64,000 bases of DNA from positions 2,319,501 through 2,383,500 of the forward strand of contig NZ_CP019602.1 in the NCBI RefSeq assembly GCF_001661675.2, in the 5' to 3' direction. Both the position numbers and the translations under genes were made by a program. The notes under the pieces were generated by a model that searched no databases, was not told where the DNA came from, and was given only the letters and a program-made list of their open reading frames with translations. The stretch is from Croceicoccus marinus (GTDB lineage Bacteria > Pseudomonadota > Alphaproteobacteria > Sphingomonadales > Sphingomonadaceae). This document shows, piece after piece, positions 19,872 to 28,763 of the stretch (positions are counted from its first letter, which is position 1; each line of letters opens with the position of its first letter).

Positions 19872-20402
19872 CTAAAGGTCGAACAGGGCCGCGACCCAGC
19901 CGATCAGCAGCTTGTGATATTCAAGGAACAGCATCGCCAGCGAAGGCTCGGTATGCACCGCGTCGCGCAGGATGGTGACGTCCGAGCCGACCTGCCGGCG
20001 CAGGTCCGACGCGGCGCGCCGCATGTGATAGTCGGCGGTGACGAGGCGGATGCTTGTCACGTCGTTCGCCGCGATCCAGGCCGCCGTTTCCTCGGCATTG
20101 GTGCGGGTGTCGACCGCGTCATAGCCCAAAGTGATGCAGCAGCGCATCAGCCGGGCGGGAATGTCGAACTGGGCGGCAAGCTCGGCGTCCTTCACCTCGC
20201 GCCCCACGCCCGAGACCAGCATCGCCGGGCTCCAGCCCTCGCGCAGCGCCTCGACCCCGCGTTCGATCCGGCCCGCGCCGCCGGTCAGCACGACGATTCC
20301 GTCCGTCTTCTCGTCACCAGCGGGACGGGGAGGAAGCGCGGCGAACCAGATGAAGCCGATCGCCCATACAAGCAGCAGGAAGGACAGGATGCGGCGGATC
20401 AT
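19872..20402 (-). CDS. YdcF family (DUF218) membrane-anchored protein
   Basis: 176 aa. One N-terminal transmembrane segment (about 3-25), then VLTGGAGRIERGVEAL and a Rossmann-like domain with TADYHMRRAASDLR, as in YdcF/SanA proteins linked to envelope integrity. Reaction unknown. It lies between ftsX and the acyltransferase on the same strand. Confidence 0.85.
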   Translation of the reverse strand: MIRRILSFLLLVWAIGFIWFAALPPRPAGDEKTDGIVVLTGGAGRIERGVEALREGWSPAMLVSGVGREVKDAELAAQFDIPARLMRCCITLGYDAVDTRTNAEETAAWIAANDVTSIRLVTADYHMRRAASDLRRQVGSDVTILRDAVHTEPSLAMLFLEYHKLLIGWVAALFDL

Positions 20403-20481
20403 GACCAGCGGGCTTTAGGGCGCGCGAGGCGGCTGGGCAATCGCCGCGATGCAGATGTCGTCAGTTCAGCATTGCGCGCGG

Positions 20482-21480
20482 TCAGACCATGCGGCGCAGC
20501 GTCGCCAGCACGGTCAGCCGCGCGGTGACCGCCGCCAGCGCGGTCGCCATCGCCGGGATCAGCGCCAGCAGCAGCCAGTGCAGCGGGTGCAGCCCGCCGG
20601 CCGCTTCCCCCGCGGCGCCCGGCCCCAGCGCCGTGAAGCGCCCGCCCAGCCCGGCGATCACCACCACCGCCACGACGAAGCCCGCCGCGCCGCCGATGCC
20701 CGCGCCCACCATGGCCGCGCGCTGGAACAATTGCGCCACCTGCCGGTCCGCCGCGCCCAGCAGGTGCATCAGCTCGATGATGTCGCGATTGGCGGCCAGC
20801 GCGCTGCGGCTGGCCAGCAGCACCGCCGCCAGTGTCGCCAGCGCCAGCAGGCCCACCAGCGCCAGCGCCAGCCATTGCATCGCCTCGATCGCCTGGCCCA
20901 CGGGCGCCAGCCAGCCGGTATCGGCATTGACCAGCGCATCGGGAGCGGTCCCGGCGATCCGCGCGCGCAGGCCGTCCAGCGCCGCCGGGTCGGCGGGGCC
21001 GGACAATTGCACCTCGATCAGCTCGGGCAGGACCAGCAGGCTGTCGTCCGCACCGCCATCGGCCCCGCTTTCATCTAGCCCCAGCTCCCCCAGCCACGGT
21101 TCGATCAGCGCGGCACGTTCGCTGGGGGGCAGGCGGCGCAGCGTTTCCACGCCGTCGCTGCCGGAAAGCGCGTCTACCACCGCCTGCGCCTGACGCGCCG
21201 CTTCGGCTTCGGGCGGGCCGGCGATCTGCACGGTCACCCCGCCCGCCAGTTCCTGCCCCGCCGCCGCCGCGATCGAGCCGAGTGCCAGCCCGCCCGCCGC
21301 CGCGATCACGGTCAGCGCGGTCATGATCGCGATCACCCACGGCACCGGCCCGGCGATCGCGCGCTGCTTGATGATCGGGTCCGACCCTGCCCGCAGCGAC
21401 CAGCGCGCCGGATCGACGTTCAGCGACGACAGTCGCGTACGCAGCCCGTGCCGGCCGGGAGACCACACACCCCCTACCAT
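20482..21480 (-). CDS. ftsX: Cell-division ABC transporter permease FtsX
   Basis: 332 aa. Four hydrophobic segments can be placed (one near 45-70, three in the last 150 residues) with a periplasmic loop between the first two. FtsX with FtsE couples ATP binding to activation of peptidoglycan hydrolases at the septum. The start overlaps the ftsE stop by 7 bp, so they are coupled. Confidence 0.88.
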   Translation of the reverse strand: MVGGVWSPGRHGLRTRLSSLNVDPARWSLRAGSDPIIKQRAIAGPVPWVIAIMTALTVIAAAGGLALGSIAAAAGQELAGGVTVQIAGPPEAEAARQAQAVVDALSGSDGVETLRRLPPSERAALIEPWLGELGLDESGADGGADDSLLVLPELIEVQLSGPADPAALDGLRARIAGTAPDALVNADTGWLAPVGQAIEAMQWLALALVGLLALATLAAVLLASRSALAANRDIIELMHLLGAADRQVAQLFQRAAMVGAGIGGAAGFVVAVVVIAGLGGRFTALGPGAAGEAAGGLHPLHWLLLALIPAMATALAAVTARLTVLATLRRMV

Positions 21481-22328
21481 GGCTCGCCATTCTCTTCGGA
21501 CGGCGTCCAGCTTTGCGGCGGATTGCGCAGCGCGCCGGTCGGGTCGGTCAGCCGCCCACGCTCCAGCCGCATGACCGATGCGTCCTTCATCCGTCCCATC
21601 AGCGTCATGTCATGCGTCGCCAGAACCACCGTGGTGCCCAGCCTGTTCATCGCGCCGAACAGCCGCAGCAGCCAGACCGCCATGTCGGGATCGACATTTC
21701 CGGTCGGCTCGTCCGCGACCAGCAGGTCGGGCCGGGTGATGACGGCACGGGCGATGGCGACGCGCTGCTGCTCGCCGCCGGACAGCGTTTCGGGCCGCGC
21801 ATTGCGGCTGGCGGACAGGCCTACCCAGTCGATCATGTCGTCGACGGGGCCGGTCATCTCCTCCTCGCTCACCCCGCCAAGGCGCAGCGGCAGGGCGATA
21901 TTGTCATAGACCGTCAGATGCGGGACCAGCCGAAAATCCTGGAACACCACGCCGATGCGCCGCCGCAGCGCGGGCCGGGCCGCCCGCGGCAGATTGGCCG
22001 CGTCCTCGCCGAACAAAGTCATTTCCCCGCGCGACGGGCTTTGCGCCAGATAGAGCAGCCTGAGCAGCGAGGTCTTGCCCGCGCCCGAGGGGCCGGTGAG
22101 GAAATAGAAGCGCCCTCGGTGCAGCTGGAACGAGATGTCGGACAGCACCTCGCGCTCGGTGCCATAGCGCAGGCCCACGTTCTCGAACCGCACGATGGGT
22201 TCGCGCGGGGATTGCGGTTCGCGCGGGGGTTGTGGATGTGCGGCCCTGGGCCCGGGCGGCTGGGCCTGTCCGAAAGCGCCGTCGGGCCCTCGCTCGGGCC
22301 GGGACGATCCGCTGCCTGTCGCCTGCAT
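21474..22328 (-). CDS. ftsE: Cell-division ATP-binding protein FtsE
   Basis: 284 aa. ABC ATPase: Walker A GPSGAGKT at 79-86, signature LSGGEQQR, Walker B LLVADEPTGN. About 43 residues rich in Pro, Gly and Arg precede the domain; most FtsE proteins lack this, so translation may really begin at the GTG coding Val46 (in REPIVRFENVG). Operon with ftsX. Confidence 0.9.
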   Translation of the reverse strand: MQATGSGSSRPERGPDGAFGQAQPPGPRAAHPQPPREPQSPREPIVRFENVGLRYGTEREVLSDISFQLHRGRFYFLTGPSGAGKTSLLRLLYLAQSPSRGEMTLFGEDAANLPRAARPALRRRIGVVFQDFRLVPHLTVYDNIALPLRLGGVSEEEMTGPVDDMIDWVGLSASRNARPETLSGGEQQRVAIARAVITRPDLLVADEPTGNVDPDMAVWLLRLFGAMNRLGTTVVLATHDMTLMGRMKDASVMRLERGRLTDPTGALRNPPQSWTPSEENGEPW

Positions 22329-22505
22329 AATTCTTCCCGTCAGGGGGCCGGGCAGGATTTTCCGCCCGTCTCGGCGCTTTCAATAGCATCTGCGACGCGC
22401 AATCGAGCCCTTGCCGACCCGTTGATGTGGATAACACACCGCGATCGTTAACCCTTCGCTGCGCAACACTTGCCCTGATTCGCGTCTAGCGCTTAGATTC
22501 CCCTC

Positions 22506-23459
22506 ATGCAGATCGCATGTCCCGCCTGTCACACGCGTTACGCGGTTCCCGAAACCGCCATCGGCGCCCATGGCCGCACCGTTCGCTGCGCCAAATGCCG
22601 GCACAGCTGGTATCAGCCCGGCACGGAGGACGTGGCGGAAGACGCCGTCACGGCGGAAAGCGTATCCGCGTCCGATGCCGCCTCCGCGATGGAACCGATG
22701 CGCGAAACCGCGCAGGCGTCCCGCGAACCCGTAACCGAAGGCGCGCAGGCCGGATGGCGCGATCCCCCGCCCGCCCCGCGCGGCTGGGCCGACATGGGCG
22801 ACACCCAGACCGTCGAGCCTGAGACGACCACCGAGACTGCCCGCACCGGCTGGGCCGCTTCCCCCGGTGATCAGCTGGTCGAACCCGAAGCGGATCATGC
22901 CGAACCGGACGTCCCGGAGCCCGAGGTCGAGGAAGAGCCCGCGCCGCGCGCCAGCAATCCCGCCTTCACCGCTGCGGCGGCGGAACCGGTCGATGCCGAG
23001 TTCGAGGATCTCGACGAAGGTGACCGGCCGCGCAGCCGGTGGAAGCGCCTGCTGCTGATCTGCGCGCTGCTGGTCGTGCTGGCGGCTGCGCTGGTCTATG
23101 GCGCGGTGCGCTATTTCGGTGCGCCCGCGTGGCTGCCCGTGGGCCAGGCGACCTTTGCGCCCGCGTCGGAATCGCTGGTGCTGGATTTCCCCGCCGACGA
23201 ACAGGACCGCCGCGAGCTGCCCAATGGCCGCCAGCTGTTCGCCGCCAGCGGCACGATCACCAATACCGGCAGCCGGACCGAACATGTGCCCCCTGTGCTG
23301 GTGGTGCTGCGCGATTCGCAGGAGCGGATCGTCTATAGCTGGGAAATGGAACCCAGCCGCAGCGAGCTTGGCCCCGGCGAAAGCGTCAAGGTCAGCCAGA
23401 TGGTGACCGACGTGCCGCGTTCGGCCCGGATCGTCGACATCGGCTGGAAACCCGGCTGA
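22506..23459 (+). CDS. Zinc-ribbon (MJ0042-type) single-pass membrane protein
   Basis: 317 aa. The N-terminus has two Cys pairs (CPACHTRY and CAKCRHSW), the finger-like MJ0042 zinc ribbon. An acidic, Glu/Pro/Thr-rich linker follows, then basic residues and one transmembrane helix at about 182-205, then a 110-residue DUF3426-like beta-rich domain (GTITNTGSRTE). Function is not established. It is divergent from ftsE and precedes the tRNA-Leu. Confidence 0.8.
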   Translation: MQIACPACHTRYAVPETAIGAHGRTVRCAKCRHSWYQPGTEDVAEDAVTAESVSASDAASAMEPMRETAQASREPVTEGAQAGWRDPPPAPRGWADMGDTQTVEPETTTETARTGWAASPGDQLVEPEADHAEPDVPEPEVEEEPAPRASNPAFTAAAAEPVDAEFEDLDEGDRPRSRWKRLLLICALLVVLAAALVYGAVRYFGAPAWLPVGQATFAPASESLVLDFPADEQDRRELPNGRQLFAASGTITNTGSRTEHVPPVLVVLRDSQERIVYSWEMEPSRSELGPGESVKVSQMVTDVPRSARIVDIGWKPG

Positions 23460-23567
23460 TCGCCTTTTTTCGTGCGCGCGGGGCTGCCTGCACGCGCAAA
23501 TCCGCCATGCGCACAAGCGCCTTTTCACATCGATGCATTTGCCGGTTGCACGGGGGCAGCGACGTTG

Positions 23568-25313
23568 CTAATGGCACGCGCCTACCACGGGGCAGCCGGG
23601 AATTCCCGGGCCTGCCCCTCTCTTTTGGATGCGGTCGTGGCGGAATTGGTAGACGCGCAACGTTGAGGTCGTTGTGGGCGAAAGCCCGTGGAAGTTCGAG
23701 TCTTCTCGACCGCACCATTTCCGGTCAAAGATGGGCACCTCGCTCGTTGATCGGGCAACCGACGCAGCGCCGTGCGCCAATGCGTCCGTCTGCCCCGAGA
23801 TTTCGACCTTCAGGCCAATGCGGATTTTCTCGATAAAGGCACGAGCAATCTGCTGGCGCGCCTCGTCCTTGCCGTGCTTCAGCTCTCGGCGAACAATGTC
23901 GCCAAATCTTTGGACTGCGGCTGAAGTGATACTAGCAGGCCCACGCTCGAGCTGCTGATGTAGCGTCGTGACAGTCGTATTAAGACCATCGATCTCCGTA
24001 CGTCGTTGCTTCAGCCTGGCCGTGATGTCCGGATCGCGAGGAGAAACTGCTCCAGTCTCAATCGCGTCGTGCAGATTAGAAAGACGGCGACGGGCGTCTG
24101 CTAACTTCGCCTCGCACTGTTCCAATTCTTGTAGCTTGCGCTGACGGCCCTCATCGGAAGTATCGAGCACCTTCGTGAGCAACGGTTCGAGATGCTCTTC
24201 CCCGAATACCCTATCAGCGACTTCGCCTAGAACGAGTTCGTCCAGCTTCTCAGCCCGTACGTTGGGACAATCGCACGCCGATGCACCCCGGTTCACTTTC
24301 GAATTGCAGGAATAGTAGCGATATCGGCCACCCTTTCCTGTCCTGATTGTCATTCCCGCACCGCAGGCTTCGCATTCCGCTAATCCGATGAGAAGCGTCG
24401 GACCGCTTACTACCCGTGGAGGCGTATTTCGCGGTGCCCGCTCTTCCCTGAGCGCTGCAACGCGGTCGAATTGTTCCTGAGTGATAAGCTGCGGACAGTC
24501 CACCCAAGTCCATTCCTCCTCCGGCAGGAGATTGCCGAACTCGTCGAACTTGTTGCCTGGAAAACGGCCGAGGTAGTGGGGGCGAGACAGGATGCCTGCG
24601 ACAGTCGCATTGTAGAATTTCTTCCCACGGCGGGTGTAGCCATGTTTGTTCAGGTATTCGGCAATAGCCCGGCCCCCCAAAGGGCTACCATTCAGACCTT
24701 TCTCCGCAAGGTCGAATATCATCCGAACGAGGGCCGCTTCGGACGCGTTCAAAAAGAGCTTCTTCTTCTCCTTCTTCGAACGCACTTCGACTGTTCGGGA
24801 CTCGTAGCCAAGGGGAACGGTCCCTCCGACCCAGAAACCCTCCTCGGCGGTCCCTCGGAGACCCCTTCGGGTATTCATTGATGCCTTAACGATAGCATCC
24901 TGATCCTGCCAGCTGGTCAGCAGCTTGTGCAACATGCCGAAATGGTTGTCTTCGAACCTCTGGTAGACGAACAGGCACTGCACCCCAGCGCGCTGGAGTT
25001 GTCCCTGCGTAATTACCGTGAATTCCACGTCGCGGGCGAGGCGGGCCATATCACAGGCGATAATGCAATCGACCGGATGATCATCGCCGGTAGCGAGAAG
25101 CATCATTCGGTTGAATTCCGGTCTTTTCCAGTCGGAGCCGGACAGTCCCGGTTCAACAAAGATCTCGATGAGATCGATGTCGTTCTGAGTGCAGTATTTT
25201 TTGAGATCGACTGTCTGCTGCCGGAGCGAGGTCTGATGCTGGGCCTGCTCGGCCGTGCTGACACGGACATACGCGTATGCCTTTCGCCGATCCGGTGAAG
25301 CCCTATTTCCCAC
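23568..25313 (-). CDS. Large serine recombinase (island integrase), reads through the tRNA
   Basis: 581 aa from a GTG start at 25313 with an AGGAG-type site upstream. The catalytic Ser is Ser19 in YVRVSTAEQ; DMARLARD and related residues complete the resolvase domain (about 10-160). A recombinase domain, a Cys-rich zinc ribbon (CEACG...CNS...CDCPN) and a coiled-coil segment follow, as in large serine integrases. The last 50 or so codons read antisense through the whole tRNA-Leu, starting at about WCGREDSNFHG. The codon phase therefore crosses the attachment site, and excision would change the C-terminus. Confidence 0.88.
   Translation of the reverse strand: MGNRASPDRRKAYAYVRVSTAEQAQHQTSLRQQTVDLKKYCTQNDIDLIEIFVEPGLSGSDWKRPEFNRMMLLATGDDHPVDCIIACDMARLARDVEFTVITQGQLQRAGVQCLFVYQRFEDNHFGMLHKLLTSWQDQDAIVKASMNTRRGLRGTAEEGFWVGGTVPLGYESRTVEVRSKKEKKKLFLNASEAALVRMIFDLAEKGLNGSPLGGRAIAEYLNKHGYTRRGKKFYNATVAGILSRPHYLGRFPGNKFDEFGNLLPEEEWTWVDCPQLITQEQFDRVAALREERAPRNTPPRVVSGPTLLIGLAECEACGAGMTIRTGKGGRYRYYSCNSKVNRGASACDCPNVRAEKLDELVLGEVADRVFGEEHLEPLLTKVLDTSDEGRQRKLQELEQCEAKLADARRRLSNLHDAIETGAVSPRDPDITARLKQRRTEIDGLNTTVTTLHQQLERGPASITSAAVQRFGDIVRRELKHGKDEARQQIARAFIEKIRIGLKVEISGQTDALAHGAASVARSTSEVPIFDRKWCGREDSNFHGLSPTTTSTLRVYQFRHDRIQKRGAGPGIPGCPVVGACH
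23589..23626 (+). terminator. Terminator-like hairpin before tRNA-Leu
   Basis: GGGGCAG pairs with CTGCCCC around an inner CCGGG-AATT-CCCGG stem, followed by TCTCTTTT. It probably ends the zinc-ribbon gene transcript. It lies only 5 bp before the tRNA, so it could also be a processing hairpin in the tRNA leader. Confidence 0.65.
23631..23717 (+). tRNA. tRNA-Leu (anticodon GAG), CCA encoded
   Basis: The 7-bp acceptor stem GCGGTCG/CGACCGC is complete, the anticodon stem CAACG/CGTTG encloses a loop TTGAGGT with anticodon GAG, a long variable arm (TGGGCGAAAGCCCG) marks a class II tRNA, and the T arm is GTTCGAG-containing. Discriminator A is at 23714, CCA at 23715-23717. It is the attachment site of the island that follows: the integrase gene reads into it from the other strand. 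Confidence 0.95.
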
Positions 25314-25365
25314 GTTATCTCCTCTGCCGTTTCATTCTTCGTAACCAGCGAGATGCCATGCCATC

Positions 25366-25716
25366 TTACCCATGCCTATCGAGCAGCGCTTCCCTTTCCT
25401 CGTCTGCGCAGATGAACTCGATACCAAGCGCATCCAGTTTGCCGAGGATACGAAAATAGTCGCTATACTCTCTTGCCAGACGATCTTTCCCCGCCACGAT
25501 CACTGCATCTATATTATCGCAAGTAATGCAATTCAGCATGCGCTCGCGCTCGGATAGAACCGAACAGCCTCCTCCAATATCAATAAAAACGCGATACAGG
25601 CGCAGGGAACGCATGGCTGCGATCAACCTTATTCTTTCGCTCTGCACAGCGATAGAGCGTGTCATCGCAGGCGCGTCCATGTGGGAACAACGAATGTATC
25701 CAACGGCATCATTCAT
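25366..25716 (-). CDS. Small serine resolvase, catalytic domain only
   Basis: 116 aa. VGYIRCS (Ser11) and KDRLAREYSDY are the core motifs of the resolvase/invertase catalytic domain. There is no room for the usual helix-turn-helix, so it has no DNA-binding domain of its own. Its start overlaps the end of the 57-aa ORF, and the large integrase starts 52 bp further on. It may act with the large integrase, or be a relic; Cys10 before the active Ser is unusual. Confidence 0.7.
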   Translation of the reverse strand: MNDAVGYIRCSHMDAPAMTRSIAVQSERIRLIAAMRSLRLYRVFIDIGGGCSVLSERERMLNCITCDNIDAVIVAGKDRLAREYSDYFRILGKLDALGIEFICADEEREALLDRHG

Positions 25717-25882
25717 CGAATATCTCCTTCAGTCCGTCCTCGCCAATAAGTTCGAGCAGCAAGCGCGCGAGGAGATCATCCGATGGAGACGCCAGCCACT
25801 CGATTTCTGCATGTGCGTTGTCGAGCGGCAGCGCGGTCTTGCGCGCATGCGAGGGTCTATCATCCCTTGCCATCGCCAGCAT
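25709..25882 (-). CDS. 57-aa ORF coupled to the small resolvase
   Basis: An acidic, leucine-rich 57-residue ORF (start MLAMARDDRP, end LKEIFDE). Its stop overlaps the small-resolvase start by 8 bp, and its AAGGAG near the end can serve as the resolvase ribosome-binding site. It follows the ParB-like gene by 29 bp. No family recognised; the start is the first ATG and may not be the true one. Confidence 0.45.
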   Translation of the reverse strand: MLAMARDDRPSHARKTALPLDNAHAEIEWLASPSDDLLARLLLELIGEDGLKEIFDE

Positions 25883-25911
25883 CCGATCCGTCGCTGCCGT
25901 TTCGATCCGAA

Positions 25912-26447
25912 TCAGTTCGCGCCGGATACGGTCCGGGCGGCCAACACTTCGGCCACTGCCTCAAGGATCACTTCGAACACGGCCTTAGTTTCGGAGGGCG
26001 TGAAGGACTGCGGCAGGTTGGCGACGGGCCCACCCTTACGATCTGCTTCGAGCCACATGACCTCCCTGCTTCCCGGCACCAAGATTTCCTCGCCCATGTG
26101 GCGGGCACGGCGCTTGAACTCGCGTCGGCCGACGAGTTTGAGCCGCTTCTCGATCTCATGGTATTCCATCGGCTCGCCGGCCTCGACGAGGCTCTTCACT
26201 TCCGCCGCGAAGATGGCGAGGCGAGCGGGACCGTTAGATACCGGCGACTCCATGTCGAGTTTTTCACGCGCGTCGCAGGTCGCCTTGAGCACTTCATAGA
26301 AGCGGACCGGCGTGTGCGCCGGGGACGCGATGATCTCGCTGAGATGCTGAAATCTTTCCTCGGCTTCGGCCGCACCCCGCAACTGATTGATGCGCGCGTC
26401 GGTCAGCACCGCGTCATCTTCGAGGACGCGCAATTCCCGGGCGATCT
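25912..26447 (-). pseudogene. ParB-like protein, C-terminal part (split by IS66)
   Basis: 175 codons after the IS66 junction. Joined to the other part (31589-32020) with one copy of the 8-bp duplication removed, it gives an uninterrupted 319-aa protein. At the junction the text reads NAQIA-RELRV, inside a helix-turn-helix (NEGYTNAQIARELRV). The rest is charged and helical (KSLVEAGEPMEYHEIEKRL). It was the fourth gene of a train leading to the integrase. Inactivated here. Confidence 0.8.
26440..26447. repeat. IS66 target-site duplication, left copy
   Basis: GGCGATCT directly precedes the IS66 left end (GTAC at 26448) and recurs at 31589-31596 after the right end. Eight base pairs is the usual IS66 duplication length. 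Confidence 0.95.
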
Positions 26448-26532
26448 GTACCCCTCCGGCGAGGGCCGCCTTGCGTGGATAGGTATCGAGCGCTCTTAAG
26501 CGTGCTCTTGTGAGCGTGCTTAGGAGTGGTCG

Positions 26533-26910
26533 ATGGGTCAGGTGACGGTGTTTTCGGGGCCGGAGCGGCGGCGGCGGTGGAGCGATGAGGAGCGACTGCA
26601 GATCCTGTCCGAGGCTTTCGCGCCGGGCGCGTGCGTCGCCCAGGTGTGCCGACGGCACGATATTTCTTCGGCGCTGATCTACACCTGGCGGCGCAAGTTG
26701 CTCGATGCAGGCGTGGAGCGGGAAGCAGAGCTGCCCGAGGCACTTCCGACGCCGGTGTTCGCCGAAGCGGTGATCGACGAAGATGTGATGGCGGCCGGCG
26801 CTGCCGAGCACCCCGCGATGATCATCGACCTGCCGCGCGGCAAGCGGCTGAGCATTTTCGCGGCGGCACCGCCGGCCCTGGTCGCTGCGGCGCTGAAGGG
26901 GCTGCGATGA
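26533..26910 (+). CDS. tnpA: IS66 TnpA-like protein (copy 1)
   Basis: 125 aa. A helix-turn-helix of the transposase-8/OrfA type (WSDEERLQILSEAF, VCRRHDISSALIYTWRRKLL) in the N-terminal half. IS66 needs this protein for transposition, probably for end recognition. It overlaps tnpB by four bases. Confidence 0.9.
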   Translation: MGQVTVFSGPERRRRWSDEERLQILSEAFAPGACVAQVCRRHDISSALIYTWRRKLLDAGVEREAELPEALPTPVFAEAVIDEDVMAAGAAEHPAMIIDLPRGKRLSIFAAAPPALVAAALKGLR

Positions 26911-27248
26911 TCCCTTCGGGCGCGCGGGTGTGGATCGCGCTCGGCCACACGGATATGCGCAAGGGCATGCAGGGCCTGGCGCTGCTGGTGCAGCAGGGTC
27001 TCAAGCGTAATCCGCACGGCGGCGATCTGTTCGTGTTCCGTGGCCGCGCAGGCTCGCTGATCAAGATCATCTGGCACGACGGGATCGGCATGTCGCTCTA
27101 CGCCAAGCGGCTAGAGAAGGGCCGGTTCGTATGGCCCTCAGCGACTGAGGGAACGGTGTCGCTGACCCCCTCGCAGCTGGCCTGCCTGCTGGAGGGGATC
27201 GACTGGCGCAGCCCGCAGTATACATGGCGGCCGCAGAGCGCCGGATAA
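26907..27248 (+). CDS. tnpB: IS66 accessory protein TnpB (copy 1)
   Basis: 113 aa, ATG overlapping the tnpA stop. GHTDMRKGMQGLALLVQ and FVFRGRAGSLIKIIWHDGIG are the family's hallmark (TnpB_IS66, Orf2). Required with TnpA and TnpC. Identical at protein level to the copy at 63180. Confidence 0.93.
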   Translation: MIPSGARVWIALGHTDMRKGMQGLALLVQQGLKRNPHGGDLFVFRGRAGSLIKIIWHDGIGMSLYAKRLEKGRFVWPSATEGTVSLTPSQLACLLEGIDWRSPQYTWRPQSAG

Positions 27249-27308
27249 TCGGCGCGAGGCGGTGTTTTGCCCTTGCAGCAGAGGGTGGATGATGATTCAC
27301 TCCGGTCT

Positions 27309-28732
27309 ATGGAAGCCGCCATTTCGCCCCTTCCGGACGATGTCGAAGCGCTCAAGGCGCTGGTGGTGGCGATGGCCCGCAAGGCCGATGAGGCAGAGGC
27401 CAGGCTTGCCAACGCCATGGCCCACCAGAGCGCTATCGAGGCGCTGATCGCTCACCTCAAGCTGCAGATCGCCAAGCTCAAGCGCGAGCAGTATGGCCCC
27501 AGCGCCGAACGCAGCCGCCGTCTGCTCGACCAGATGGAGCTGCAGCTCGAAGAGCTCGAGGCTGATGCCGCCGAAGACGACCTGATCGCCGAGGGAGCGG
27601 CGGCCAAGACCGCCACGGTCACCGCCTTCGAGCGCAAGCGCCCGACAAGGAAGCCGTTCCCCGAGCATCTGCCGCGCGAGCGCGTCGTGGTGCCTGCGCC
27701 CTGTTCCTGCCCGGCCTGCGGTGGGGATCGGCTCTCGAAGCTCGGCGAAGACGTCACCGAGACGCTCGAGGTCATCCCGCGCTCGTGGAAGGTGATCCAG
27801 ACGGTGCGCGAGAAGTTCTCGTGCCGCGACTGCGAGAAGATTGCGCAGGCCCCCGCGCCCTTCCATGTGGTGCCCCGCGGATGGGCCGGACCCAGCTTCC
27901 TCGCGATGCTCCTGTTCGAGAAGTATGGACAGCACCAGCCCCTCAACCGCCAGGCCGAGCGGTTTGCCCGCGAAGGCGTGCCGCTCAGCCTCTCGACTCT
28001 TGCCGATCAGGTCGGGGCAGCTGCCCATGCGCTGATGCCGATCTACAAGCTCATCGAGGCGCATGTTCTGGCTGCAACCCGGATCCACGGTGACGATACC
28101 ACCGTGCCGGTCATGGCGAAGGGCAAGACCGATACGGCGCGATTATGGGTTTACGTACGCGATGATCGTCCCTTTGCAGGCACCGATCCTCCAGCTGCCC
28201 TGTTCCACTATTCGCGCGATCGGCGCGGCGAGCACCCGCAAGCCCATCTCGCGGCATGGTCCGGCATCCTGCAGGCCGATGCCTATAGTGGCTACAACGA
28301 TCTCTATCGCGGGGACCGCGCCCCCGGTCCCGTGCTGGAAGCGGGCTGCTTTGCTCATGCGAGGCGCAAGTTCTTCGAGCTCGCCGATGTCCTGAGCTCA
28401 GCCCGCAAGAAGAGCCGCGGCCAGCGCAGCAGCATGATCTATCCGATCGCGCTCGAAGCCGTGCAGCGTCTCGACGCCCTGTTCGACATCGAGCGCGGCA
28501 TCAACGGCAAGAGTCCTGCCGAGCGGCTCGCAGTCCGTCAGGAACTCAGCGCGCCGCTGATGGCCGAGCTCCACACCTGGCTTACCGCGCAGGTCGCCAA
28601 GCTATCGCGCGGTCATGACCTCACCAAGGCCTGCTTCTACATGCTGAAGCGCTGGGATGCGTTCACCCGCTTCCTCGACGATGGCCGCATCTGCCTCACC
28701 AACAACGCCGCCGAGCGCGCGCTGCGCTGCAT
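27309..28732 (+). pseudogene. tnpC: IS66 transposase TnpC, 5' part (interrupted)
   Basis: From the ATG at 27309 (an in-frame TTG at 27267 is possible). A leucine-zipper-like coiled coil (about 20-85), a Cys4 zinc finger (CSCPACGG...CRDCEK) and the DDE catalytic domain follow; NNAAERALRC carries the last acidic residue. At 28731 the frame meets a foreign element. The final 73 codons are at 31315-31536; the two parts join in frame (547 aa) at a shared AT. Confidence 0.9.
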
Positions 28733-28763
28733 CCCGAAGCGTGTTTCATTATGCACTCCGTAT

